From: Lunularia cruciata
Taxonomy: Eukaryota; Streptophyta; Marchantiopsida; Lunulariales; Lunulariaceae
Reading direction: 5' to 3'
Assembly: GCA_948567375.1 (NCBI GenBank)
Contig: OX419758.1
Location: 32,059,001 to 32,123,000, forward strand
Length of the DNA: 64,000 nt
Of the stretch, positions 29,690-39,820 are shown piece by piece. A model generated the notes under the pieces. The model was given only the letters and a program-made list of their open reading frames with translations, made no database searches and was not told the DNA's origin. The position numbers and the translations under genes are program-made. The stretch's first letter is position 1. Every line of letters begins with the position of its first letter.

Positions 29690-32025
29690 TATTATGTATT
29701 AAGCTTGTTCAACATATGGACTCTTTGACAAAATCACTTTGACATTGGTTGGTGTAGTTGCTTGTGAAAAAGCAACAAAACATATAAAAGCTATATAAGC
29801 TACCGTGTGAAAATACATCTTCCAAAAGATGTAAATCAATGTGAGAAAGTGATTGGCTTAAGCCTTGTTAATAGCTATGGCATAAGCACGATGGAAAGGA
29901 AATTGATGTTTGGAAAGTAGAAAAGGTAATTCACTATTTTCAATAATAAATTAAATTTGTGGAAAAAAAATATTACCTACAACCCCACTTGTGATAATTT
30001 AATCATTAACAACCACTCTTGTACATTGTCAGATGATGAAGTAGGTCTCATTGCATAGCCTAGCAAAAAAATTCAAATTATGCAAAAGCATAATAAGACC
30101 ATAGACTTTGATAGAAATTTTATGTGGTGGCAAACCACTAATATCAAGAGTATTTAATTACTCAATAGAAATTATTGCACCAACTTCAACATCTTTTTCT
30201 TGATCAAAACTAATGTAATCATGATAATCAATTGGTAACAACTCTAAAATAGACTTATTGATCAATTAAACTTCATCATTTTTAGGAGCCAAAATTACAT
30301 GTTCACTCAAATATTCTAAGGTTGGTGCACATTCTTTTACTCCAAGGTTGATAGCATCCATCAGATCTTGTTTGTTACACAATGGCACAACCATCATTTT
30401 GGACAATGCACAAACTCCTTATGAAGCATAGGGAGATTGTTATCATTGGAGTAGAGGAATCATTCAGAGGAATTGTAATTATCAAGATCATTATAGATAA
30501 TGTGTTCACTCCTTACACATATATTTTGTTGTTGATAGAAATATCACCTACTCTTCATAACTACAATTTCTTGATGGATGAAGAGACAATGTTTGCTCTG
30601 GTTCCTTTGGATAATAAGGAAGACTTGGCAAAAATCACCAAAAACAGAAAAAATCCCACCAAAAGCAACATCCTTATTTGTAAGATCAAGTAATGTATGA
30701 TCAACAACTTCAAAAGCAAGTTTGGAATCATTGGAGCTTCATCCCAAAGGATCAACTTTGTTTGATATATCAATTATGCTAATTCATTTTGTTTTATCAT
30801 TTGACAAGTAGAAGTATGATCCAGTTCTATTGGTATCTTGAAGTAAGAATGAGTTTTTTGGCCTCCTTCAAGTAAAAGTGTAGTAGTGCCAAAGGAAGCA
30901 ACACCAATTATAATATCATCATGTGACCTTACCATTTTTAGAATTAAAATATCAATATATGTCATACTTGTTCCACCTAATCCTTCAACAAAAAAGAGTT
31001 TTCTTTCTCTAGCTATGTATGCATAGATAATAGTATCACACATAGCACATTGATCAATATTAAGGCCTAATACTCCAATCCTAACATCTTTTTGAAATTG
31101 CTCAATTTGGTAGTTAAGCTTTACCTCTTCAATCTATTTGTTTCTAAATATTCAAGAGCACAATATGAAGCAGAAGGTTATAACTTTCAAGAGATTTGCC
31201 AAAATTTCCAAGAGACTTACGTAAGTAATGCAAACTTAAACTTTCTACTCTTCAAGAGAATGATTTAGTATGCCATGGTGCAATAGAATAACTTTGCAAT
31301 AATCACATATATATTTTTTATATGTATCCCAAAGTGCATGTGAATTTCTTGGGATACCAAAGGTCAGTATTTTACAAAAAGAGCATGTAGTTGAGCACTC
31401 ATTTAATATTCCAAAAACTTCATTCAATCATTGATCCCACTCTTTATCATAATCATATAACTCATGTGCAACACATGTAGTTTAGACATGTTGTGGACAT
31501 ATCCATCCACAATACAAAGATGTTGAAATAAAATTGCACCTCTAATCTTGTTCAATAAAGTACATAAAAATATCTTTTACCTGTAGCAAGACTGACAAAG
31601 TAAAGAAAACTAACTACAACCTCCCCCTTATATATAGTCCATTTCTTAATGGTTTTATTCCACATTCGATTTGAAGGGAAATCAGAATAGATAAATTCTT
31701 GAGCTCTTAAAAATTCAATATCAGCCTTGAAATATTCTATTAATGTTGTTTTCTGGTTTCACTCTATAGCAATCATCTCAAAAGTACTAATACTATCTTT
31801 ATATGTAATTTGATGTTGATTAAACTCATGAACTACAAGTTTTGTTAAAAATGGTGAACCATCATGCATTTTAAATGAAACAAATTGCCAAGAGCCTTTT
31901 GATGCATAAACATACGTTCTATCAAGATATTGTCATACTTTGTTATGTTCTTGATTTGTTTACTATTTGTTCCATGTTGCTCAATCTGGACCTTTATACA
32001 CATACTTTTAAATATATTTTACTTA
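29690..32025 (-). pseudogene. Helitron helicase (PIF1-like), heavily decayed
   Basis: Read on the minus strand in several frames, the segments align in order with plant Helitron helicase. YASKGSWQFVSF lies near 31910, EYFKADIEFLRAQEFIYSDFP near 31700, LTFGIPRNSHALWDTYKKYI near 31340, Walker A GLGGTSMTY near 30965, GQKTHSYFKIPIELDHTSTC near 30850, Walker B LILWDEAPM near 30740, TLEYLSEHVILAPKNDEV near 30290, LDISGLPPHKISIKVYG near 30130 and QFPFHRAYAIAINKA near 29880. The Walker A Lys is Met, and stops abound. The Rep (HUH) part was not identified. The enzyme would unwind DNA in rolling-circle transposition. Confidence 0.8.
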
Positions 32026-33483
32026 AGAGATAAAGCAACATATTTGCAAAACAAAGATAGAAATCATCAAAATAAGAAGGATAAATATGGAGAATGTCAA
32101 ATAGAATACCTTAAACACATAAATGGAGTTTTGAAGAAGAAGTTTGTAGATATCTTAATGGCATGCTTTTCCTCTATAAAATCATGAAGAGTCTACTATG
32201 TGTGCTAGGATGGACAAAAAGGATACAACAAATTTTGTGCTACTCAAAGCTTCTATGTAGTTGTAAGCAAGGGAAAAAAGAAATTGATGCATTTTTCATT
32301 GTGAAAATGTCTTTGGATATATATTTTGCACCTATGTTGGATTTCTTCCTCTAAATACAAATCAAAAGAGCCCAAGTATGCAGGTCATTTGACCATGTGC
32401 TTCAATGGGTATTAATCTCATGTCAAATGAGATTCTTGTATTTATCTGGTCGTATTCTTTCAATCATTCTAATGCTCTATTGATGAATTGGTATTAGAGT
32501 ATGCCATCATCACTATGATTTAATAATCAGGACTTATAAGAAGCACTCCCTTGTCAAAGATTTTCCATGTTTATAGTATGAAGACCATGGAGACGGGGAG
32601 TCCTCTATTAGCAAGATCAGGCACCTTGTAGTTGCTAGATTGAGAAGCTCCTTAGTTTATCTCGCTACTTCAACAAAATTCATATCAAGAATGCTTAAAA
32701 GTTTGAGCCTCAATCATTCAAATGGAATTCAAGCCAATTGAGCATCCAATGGAATGCATTTTTGCCAACTTCTAATCTCTCATTCCTACCTTTTGCTGCT
32801 ACTAGTATTCCTTGCTTCTTTCTTGCTCTATGCCTTTTTCTTACTCAAAATTGTCCTTGTACTATCAAAAGTTGGCCCTAAGCTTGTGAGCTTGTAGTTG
32901 GTATATACTAGTCTCAATGTGAGTTGCCATGGAAAGATGACCAAAAAGCATGGTGAATTAGTCAATCTATGTTCACAAATTGATCAATCGTCCAACTAGT
33001 CAAAGATTCTTGAGGAAATGGTATTCTTGAGAATAGTTTCTTGTGGGTAATGTGGATCAATAACATTTGCTTAAATTTGATAATATGCACTTTTGGTTAA
33101 ATGCCAGATTTTCATATTTTCCAATGCATTAAGGATCACTATTTTGTCATTTAAAGACAAAGTTGGATTTCTTAATCTATTTATATTCTTATATATATTT
33201 ATATATACCTCAAAGAAATAATATGCCATAAAAGTGAATGAGATTGTAAAAATCAATCAGAGAAATTTAAGCTCAATTAAGTTGAAGCAAATTTTGGAAA
33301 ATTCAGCACAATAATTAGCAAACAAGTGCGACAAAATTTATGAGATCAACTGAGTTTCATTTTGTAAATCCTTAAGAGATCACTTCAAGATATGTCCCAT
33401 GATATATTATGAGTCCAAATGTAAATGGTTTTACCTAATTAGCTTTACTACAACACCATTTACCTAATTAGCTTTACTACAAA
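32026..33483. other. AT-rich stretch upstream of the Helitron helicase, no gene assigned
   Basis: This 1.46 kb lies where the N-terminal Rep region of a minus-strand Helitron would be. Only short open pieces occur and none shows an HUH motif that I can read. A perfect 24-bp direct repeat TTTACCTAATTAGCTTTACT(ACAA) lies at 33430-33453 and 33459-33482 next to the LINE start. Confidence 0.4.
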
Positions 33484-34805
33484 CACGGTTGTTCACAAGA
33501 AGGAGTCACCATCTTGGAGTCAGCTATTGGTACACATCAAGGAGATCCTTTAGGAGGACCTATGACAAGTTTATAGTGTGTGAAATTGAGGTCAACATTC
33601 CTGGAGCTGTTACCAATCCTCCGACTGGAATTGATAGCAGGCATTTTCCCTTAGCACATTTGGTGCCACAAATTAAATGTAGAGGAGAAATCAATGCAGC
33701 ACCTCAGGCCATGGCTCACTTTAGAGCTCTCCTATCTACTACTTTGGCCATGCCAAGTTTTGTATTTCCCTCCTTGGCAAATGATACACATATCATGGGG
33801 CTTGTAGATCAGATTAGGCAAGCCTTTGACCACTTGACTACCAAGCTACATCTAGTAGGCTTGAGAGTCAAGGTGTCAAAGTGCAAGGCATGGTCCCCTT
33901 TAGGTATCCCTCCCCACCTTGAGCTTCTAGAGGAATGTATCACATCTATAGATGGACTACATGTTCTTGGAGTGCCAATAGGATCCAAAGATTTTATCAC
34001 ACACTTCCTAGACATTGCCCTTGCAGAGGATGTTCTCCACGTGGATGACCTTCCATTACTAGGAGATCCATAGGTGGCATTTGGTATACTCTCCTTAGTA
34101 TTGCTTGTCAATTGATGTATCTCATCCGCATAATTCTTCCCTCCTTGACCTTCCTATCATGTCTGAGAACCTTTGAAAGGAGGATTATGGAAGTTTTGGT
34201 GATATTATTGGACTAGGGACATCTAAGTGTGTGATAGAGGATTTGGCACCTAGATAGACGACTTTGCCAATCTTGTGTGGAGGAGTTTGCTTGTTATCTA
34301 TGGAGGAGATGACACTTATAGCATTTTTAGGGTAGTTTTGCTCTCTTGGTACCCCTAGTTTCCTCTCATTTTATGGTTTTTGATAAGCTTGTTTTGGAGA
34401 TTTATGTAACGGAGGTGGAGGAAGGATTCTTTTCTCTCCAGATGTTATTGCGGCAGACAAGAGATAGTCTATCCTCACAAGCATGCAAGGACTTTCCATG
34501 TTTTGCTTTGCTATTGTCAGATTGGACTAGAGGTTTATAGTCTTCCTTGATGGAGCAACAATGTGAGCATACAATACATTCTCTCTTAGTTGACTCGTCC
34601 ATTCTTCAAGCTACTAGAGCATGTCTTTGCTCTTGCTCTAGTAAGAGTGCAAGCTCTTGGAGCCTAGCTAGACTATGCTTTAGGGCATTCCAACTCGCAC
34701 TAGCTACTTTCTCTATAGCAATGAGGTTTTGCCTAGGTTTGATCCACCCATTTGCATCTTCATTATTCACTTGTGAGTGTGGTTCTACACTAGATGTAGT
34801 AGCAA
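33484..34805 (+). pseudogene. Plant LINE reverse transcriptase fragment, 5' part
   Basis: A frame near 33526 encodes IGTHQGDPLGGPM, the non-LTR RT motif. The frame 33489-34073 then continues with ALLSTTLAMPSFVFPSLANDTHIMG, where the usual A-D-D reads A-N-D, and with KLHLVGLRVKVSKCKAWSPLG. Downstream broken frames to 34805 hold a Cys-rich end (FTCECGSTLDVV). The 5' end and endonuclease are missing, as is common for truncated LINEs. A4 is inserted at 34806, and the C-terminal piece continues at 59957. Confidence 0.75.
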
Positions 34806-35202
34806 TGAAAAAGACCGAGACCAAAGAGAGAAATAGGAGAATGGAAACTTACATTGGGACACTTGAATGTGGGAAAACTCCAAATGCCTAGCATGAGGTT
34901 TGGCTTTGGTATTTATAGGTAGCATACAAGGCCCTTGAGAAGCTTCTCAAGAAGTTTCCTTGAGCCGCTTTCTTAGAGTGCCAGCCAAGTTAACCAAGAA
35001 GCTTCTCAAGAGCTTCCTTCTAGAAGCTGTCTACTTGGTGTGCAAGCTAAACTTATTGGAAGCTTCTAGAACCTCAAGTTACACTAGTCAGGAAGCTTCC
35101 CAAGAAGCTTTTTAGATGCTTTTGGAATATTTTAGGCTAATTTGGCTTATTCTCTACTTTGTTAGCCTTACTAATTACATCGTTAAACTCCATATTGTTA
35201 TA
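34806..35202 (-). repeat. A4 3' LTR (397 bp)
   Basis: Plus-strand ends are TGAAAAAGACC and TTGTTATA, one base away from family termini at each end. A perfect GAA-TTC-GAA array is at 35059-35071. Confidence 0.88.
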
Positions 35203-35694
35203 TATTCCCCACCGTTAGTTGGTGATGTCCTCGTCGCCATTGAAGCTTAAAACTCCTAGATGGCCAATTGTGCATTCTGGAGGTGAGGAAGAGGTTCCTA
35301 TGTGGCATCATGAAGGGGATACCCTTTCCAAAGGACCTTGTGCTCCGTATGTTATCGGCATCCTTGTTGAATATGGTGACATGCAAGGATAAGATCAACT
35401 TTGTATTCCTCATGATCATGGATAGGGATGGGAGGAGGAGGAGGTTGGACACAAGAGGAAAAAGAAGATGGGTTAGGAACAAAGGGTTTCAACTTGGAAA
35501 TGTGAAAGATAGGGTGGATGCGCACATGACAAGTAAGGCAAGTCGATAAGCAACAAGAGAGATGATTTGGGTGGCATCAAAGGGTCCTATCCAATTAGGG
35601 GCAAGTTTACAAACTTGGATATCAAGTGGGAGGGGTAGGTAACTAGAGGATAACATGACTTTATCACCGACTTCAAAGGTGAGATCACAACGAT
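35203..35694 (-). pseudogene. pol: A4 chromodomain and integrase C-terminus
   Basis: Minus-strand translation matches the A3 chromodomain region and the integrase C-terminal segment up to the A5 insertion at 35695, where the rest of integrase continues at 55063. A frame change and missense changes are visible. The purine tract next to the LTR is degraded. Confidence 0.8.
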
Positions 35695-35812
35695 TGTAAA
35701 AAAACCAAGACCAAGGAGAGAAATAGGAGAATGGAAACTCACATTGGGACACTTCAATGTGTGAAAACTCCAAATGCCTAGCATGAGCTTTGGCTTTGGT
35801 ATTTATAGGTAG
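35695..35812 (-). repeat. A5 3' LTR, outer piece
   Basis: The first 118 bp on the plus strand (TGTAAAAAAACC to TTATAGGTAG) are interrupted by C2. The sequence continues at 49672 after a repeat of GGTAG. Confidence 0.9.
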
Positions 35813-36343
35813 TGTGGTGCCCACATTTTTTGTTTCTTTTAGAATAAAGGAGAAGAAGTGTATAGAGAAGTCGGATTGCGCCTGTATGGCCGAAGAAGGC
35901 AAAGAAAAGAGTCTTCGGGTTGAAACCCAAAGTAAAGTGACTTCGACACTCGACCAAAGGGAGAGGGATATCTACTTTTTCGGTCGACCGCATCGACGGA
36001 CATCGTTTTTTTTCCAGTGCCTTTTTCATATAAGATTTTATTATATGATTATTGAAAGGTGAAGTAAGGTGAAGTACACGGAAGTATTGGTCATAAGGTG
36101 AAGTACACGGAAATGCCTTGTCAGCATACAATACGAAGTAAATTGTCTTTGGATCGGGGGGAGCTCAACCCGAGGCAAAGACAATCTAACAACCTTTCAT
36201 TGGGGCAAGAAATTCAAGAAGGGGCCGTTTCAAAACAAGTAGCTCATATGCTCAAAGATTGATTGACAATGACAGGTGCATGCCGGAGGTGTAATTTCTC
36301 CGTAGAAAAACTCGAAGTGACGGAAGACAAAGAAGCACAACTC

Positions 36344-36351
36344 TATAAAAA
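36344..36351 (+). promoter_or_regulatory. TATA box in the C2 5' LTR
   Basis: TATAAAAA lies 27 bp before the ATG at 36371. All three C LTRs keep box and spacing (22154 to 22181; 46275 to 46302). If this is the LTR promoter, U3 is only about 0.55 kb and the ORF would be the first frame on the element transcript. Confidence 0.55.
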
Positions 36352-36370
36352 TTGAAACTGCAACAACGAA

Positions 36371-38484
36371 ATGTCAAGCAATTTTCCTTTGCCGTTGAGG
36401 AGTTGTCTTGCGGGTGATCGGGGAAAGGGAAATAGAGTTGGGCTTGTGTTAGTGCGTAAGAGAGAAGTCGCGAGAGTGAAATCGAGAGAAAGTGAGAAAG
36501 CAAAAGAGATGGGATGAGGGAAGAAGAACTCAGAATTTGCAATGAGAAATCATGCAATTCGGAGATTAGATGTGATAGCAAGGATCAAAGTCTTGAGCCA
36601 ACTTTGGATCACCTTTCTGGCATGGAATTGGAACATAAGTTTTCCAGGATTCATGACAGAGATCATCGAGAGTAAGTGTCTCGATGGACCCGAGGAGGAA
36701 GGGAAGAGAGGAAATCCGGCTTGCTGGATAGAGTCGGATTGGAGACTCGTACTCGGGAAGGAGGCGGGCTTGAAGCAGGGAGCCACGTTCTTGGGAAAAG
36801 GAGAGATAGCCCAAGAAACTCAGGAGGTGAGAGATGCCTTCTTGTCAAAGAGAACAAAGAATGGGTACAAGGTAGAAAGTTACAAAGACCCTGTCAAGAG
36901 AGGAATTGTGAGTGCTCTCATGGCGATTTTGAAGCCGGAGAGAACAACTTATGTGATGAAACACCAAGCGGTGTTCTTCCACAATTTTTTTGCAAGAAAA
37001 CCAATTAATTGGGCAAGGTGTTTTCATGGGAGAACAAGGCAGATGGTGTGGAATCTGCGGGATAAGTCGCCTCCACATTACATTGTGCCGTTTGCAGCAC
37101 ACTTCTACCTTGGGCTCAATTTGCTGAACTCGGCGGAGCGGAATTGGATGGTGTCGCACTTCCATCCCAATGTGCAAAAGGAGGTCAATGTCGAGGAGCA
37201 ACAATATATTCTCCAAATCGGGAGCACGGACGACTACTACACAAAGACAGGGAAAAACGTGGAGGTCATAGTGAGTACCCCGACAAAGAAGAGGACTCGG
37301 CAAGCAGAAGCCGAAGAAAACAAGAAACCTTGGAAGATGCAGAGAAGTAACCCGAGGCAAGGAATGGTGGTAATTGAGTCAAAAGATGAAGACTCAGAAG
37401 GCGAGGCCAAGCTCAAAACGGAGGACTCGGAGCATGAGGAGGAACCTGAGCTGACACTGCACAGCGGAGATACGAGTAGTGATAGTGAGGATGGTGGAGA
37501 GATGACCTCGGTGCCAACGGCTGAAGAATACAAAGAAGAAGTGCAAGACGAGGTAGAAGTCAAAGACAATACAGCGCTGGAAGACGAAGTACCGGTGCAG
37601 AGGACAAGGAGACAATGCAGCGAGGAGTTCGCTCGCGACGAAAGGCGAAGTGTGAGGCGGGGCCAAGTCGAGTGAAGGCAGAGGTAGAAGGAAGCTCGGG
37701 CAATGAGGCATCAATCCCAATGCAAAGACTCCAAAGAAGAAGGCGAGTATCAAGAGAACACAAGGAGAAAAGAGAGACCACTCCATGGGAGGAACAAGTT
37801 GCCAGTGATGGGGTGGAGTACCTGCGAGAGGTAGTGTGCCCGTTGTTGGTAAAGTTGGAGCAGAAGAAGAAGGAGATGCAGTCGACTTGTCCCAAGGTAA
37901 AGACTGTATTGCAAGTGGTAGCAAGATTAGAAGAAGAGAACTCTGAGTTGAAGAGGAGTGTAACCCGAGGTGAGGAGGAGAGAGAAGTACTACGAGCGGA
38001 GGCAGTAGAGAGAAGTCAGGTAATTGAAGACCTGAAGAGAGAAGTGATCTATCGAGAGGATCTTGTGAGGAAGAGTGACATCGCACGAGAGAGACAAGTA
38101 GCTGAATACGAAATCTTGAAGCAGCAGTTTGTTGATTCAAGAGTAGAGCTTATTCCAACTATGGCAAGGGTAGCAGCAAAGGATCAAGAGCTTGATAGAG
38201 TGATGGAGAGTATGGAGGAGAAGAAGCAACTCTGGCAACGAGAGTTGGCTACGTGGTATAGAGAAGAAGAGAGATTACGAGAGTTACTTTGTAATCAGGA
38301 GGAGAAGGTTGTCCAGCAAGAGAAGGAGAAGGAGTCGGTGAAAGCCAAATTTGAGGAAGAATTGGTGATGTATAGAGAGGAATGGCTTGCAGATCGGGAA
38401 CGAGAAAGGAAGACAAGATTGGAGCTATTGCAGGAGATAGTCCTCAGGGTAAACGCGATGTTAAGTACAGAGGCCAGCGTTTGA
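36371..38484 (+). pseudogene. LTR-borne ORF of element C, copy in the C2 5' LTR
   Basis: From ATG 36371 one TGA occurs near 36515. The frame is then open 36542-37675, shifts near 37620 by about one base, and continues open 37615-38484 to a TGA. The layout is a globular N-terminal block (VKRGIVSALMAILKPER, PPHYIVPFAAHFYL), an acidic stretch (DSEGEAKLKTEDSEHEEEPE), and about 200 residues of coiled coil (VARLEEENSELKRSV, EVIYREDLVRKSD). With only two lesions in about 700 codons, it is better preserved than chance would allow for noncoding LTR. The function is unknown. Confidence 0.72.
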
Positions 38485-38940
38485 ATTGAAGAAGCGCGAC
38501 TGCACGAGTTGAAGTTGTTGGTGTAGGAGATGAGGCAAAGACAAGCAAAGGACACAGAGATGAATGCCTTGTTAATAAAATTAAGAACTAGTGTAGATAG
38601 AAAGGTTTTGGAGGTAGAGGATAACATTTCAATTAGATTAGACTTAGTGAAAGTAGAGCTAGAAAAACTTCGGAAAGGTGTTAAAGCAAAACCCAAAGTA
38701 GATAACGTAGGAGTGAAAATGTCTTCGAAGTTACCATTAGAGACATTAGAGAAGAGTGGGTCGGGAGATAAGGAGATAAATAGATTACCCACTAGTGAAA
38801 TTTCAGATCAAGAAAGAGAATTGCTTGATCTGGTAGAAGAAGTAGAAGATCTGAAACCCGAGGAAAAAATGATAGGAAGTAAGATTACTTCGAGTTCGGG
38901 TGTGAAAGCTGAGGAAGAAGTAGACATCAGACCGGAGTAG
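38485..38940 (+). CDS. Second LTR-borne frame of element C, 5' LTR copy
   Basis: After the TGA the same phase continues IEEARLHELK, meets one TAG near 38525, and is open 38530-38940 (MNALLIKLRT near 38560, SISDQERELL-type helix, VKAEEEVDI). It ends in a double stop TAG TAA that is also present at 48871. The predicted product is small, acidic and helical. It may be the tail of the preceding ORF. Confidence 0.5.
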
Positions 38941-39740
38941 TAACCAATTTGAGATTTGAAGGGCCAGATATGAAGAGGTGCATTGTCATTTTGGATCTAT
39001 AGGTTAGAACAGTTTTTGTAGAACGGTATAGTTGTTAGAACTGTCTATTGCTTCACTATTTAAGAGTGGCATTCGCAGGAAAATGTTGTTCAGTGCTCAT
39101 AATTTCTGAGAATAGATAAAGCGCAGTGCTATGAAGCAATGCTCGTAGCTTGAGCTTGATTCCGAGTATCAACTTTGCAATTGTATTTGTGAGTGTTTGG
39201 AAAAATTCAAAGTGCAAGTCAGTGTGTTTGTTGGATGTTGGATTCCACAGCCTTGATCTTCATTCTGTGTGTTTGATCTTGAGTGAAGTGCAATCAAAGC
39301 AATGCCTTGATAGATCTGAGAGGAATTGTAGTGTTGGTAGTATTCTGCATTTGTGAGTGCAGTGCAAAGTTGATGTGAAGCAATTTCAATCAAGGAAGTT
39401 GTTCCTTGAGTGGAGGGGTGGAACACAATTCTGGGGCAAAGTCGTTTTGCAGTGAAGTGCCATTTTTGGGAGAGCCTGAATCATCACAATCAAGATTGTT
39501 TGGAAAGAATTGAAGGATTTGTGATTAAGGAGTGTGAATTCGTGACAAGACTGCAAGTCAGTGCTTGTTACTCTCTTCTGGGTGTGGTTTCTACCTGAGA
39601 GATTAAAGACGCAACCAAGAAGAACTGAAATTGTTACTTTGCTTTGTATTTGACCAATTCTGACTCGTATCTCTGCGGGAACGAACTTTACTTACCCGAT
39701 TACCGCAAAAGTGATATTTGCCGGGTTGTCACATGATTTT

Positions 39741-39758
39741 TGGCGCCATTGCCGGGGA
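39741..39758 (+). promoter_or_regulatory. Primer binding site of C2, tRNA-Asp type
   Basis: TGGCGCCATTGCCGGGGA differs at one position from the complement of the plant tRNA-Asp 3' end (TGGCGCCGTTGCCGGGGA). It starts seven bases after the LTR end CACA, fixing the 5' LTR boundary. Confidence 0.92.
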
Positions 39759-39820
39759 TACAAACTTGGAAGTGGAAGAATACAAAGCCAAATTGGAAAC
39801 TGGGTATCAACGCAATATGA

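Larger units (their letters stand above)
35813..39733 (+). repeat. C2 5' LTR (3921 bp)
   Basis: It is collinear with 45892-49666 and with C1. It holds about 146 bp absent from the 3' LTR (about 35945-36090), a TATA box at 36344-36351, and the LTR-borne frames 36371-38484 and 38485-38940. The remaining 0.8 kb to 39733 is noncoding and includes the conserved end GATATTTGCCGGGTTGTCAC. Confidence 0.93.

Noticed and set aside
30382-30693. Plus-strand 103-codon ORF in the Helitron region
   Set aside because: The minus strand of the same stretch carries helicase motifs in order; the plus-strand frame has no recognisable motif.
37394-38140. A 248-codon antisense ORF over the C2 LTR-borne ORF, with counterparts at 47324-48001 and 23577-23936
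   Set aside because: It is the Ser/Leu/Pro-rich complement of Glu/Lys-rich coiled-coil codons, which seldom produce stops on the other strand. It has no domain and its ends differ among copies.
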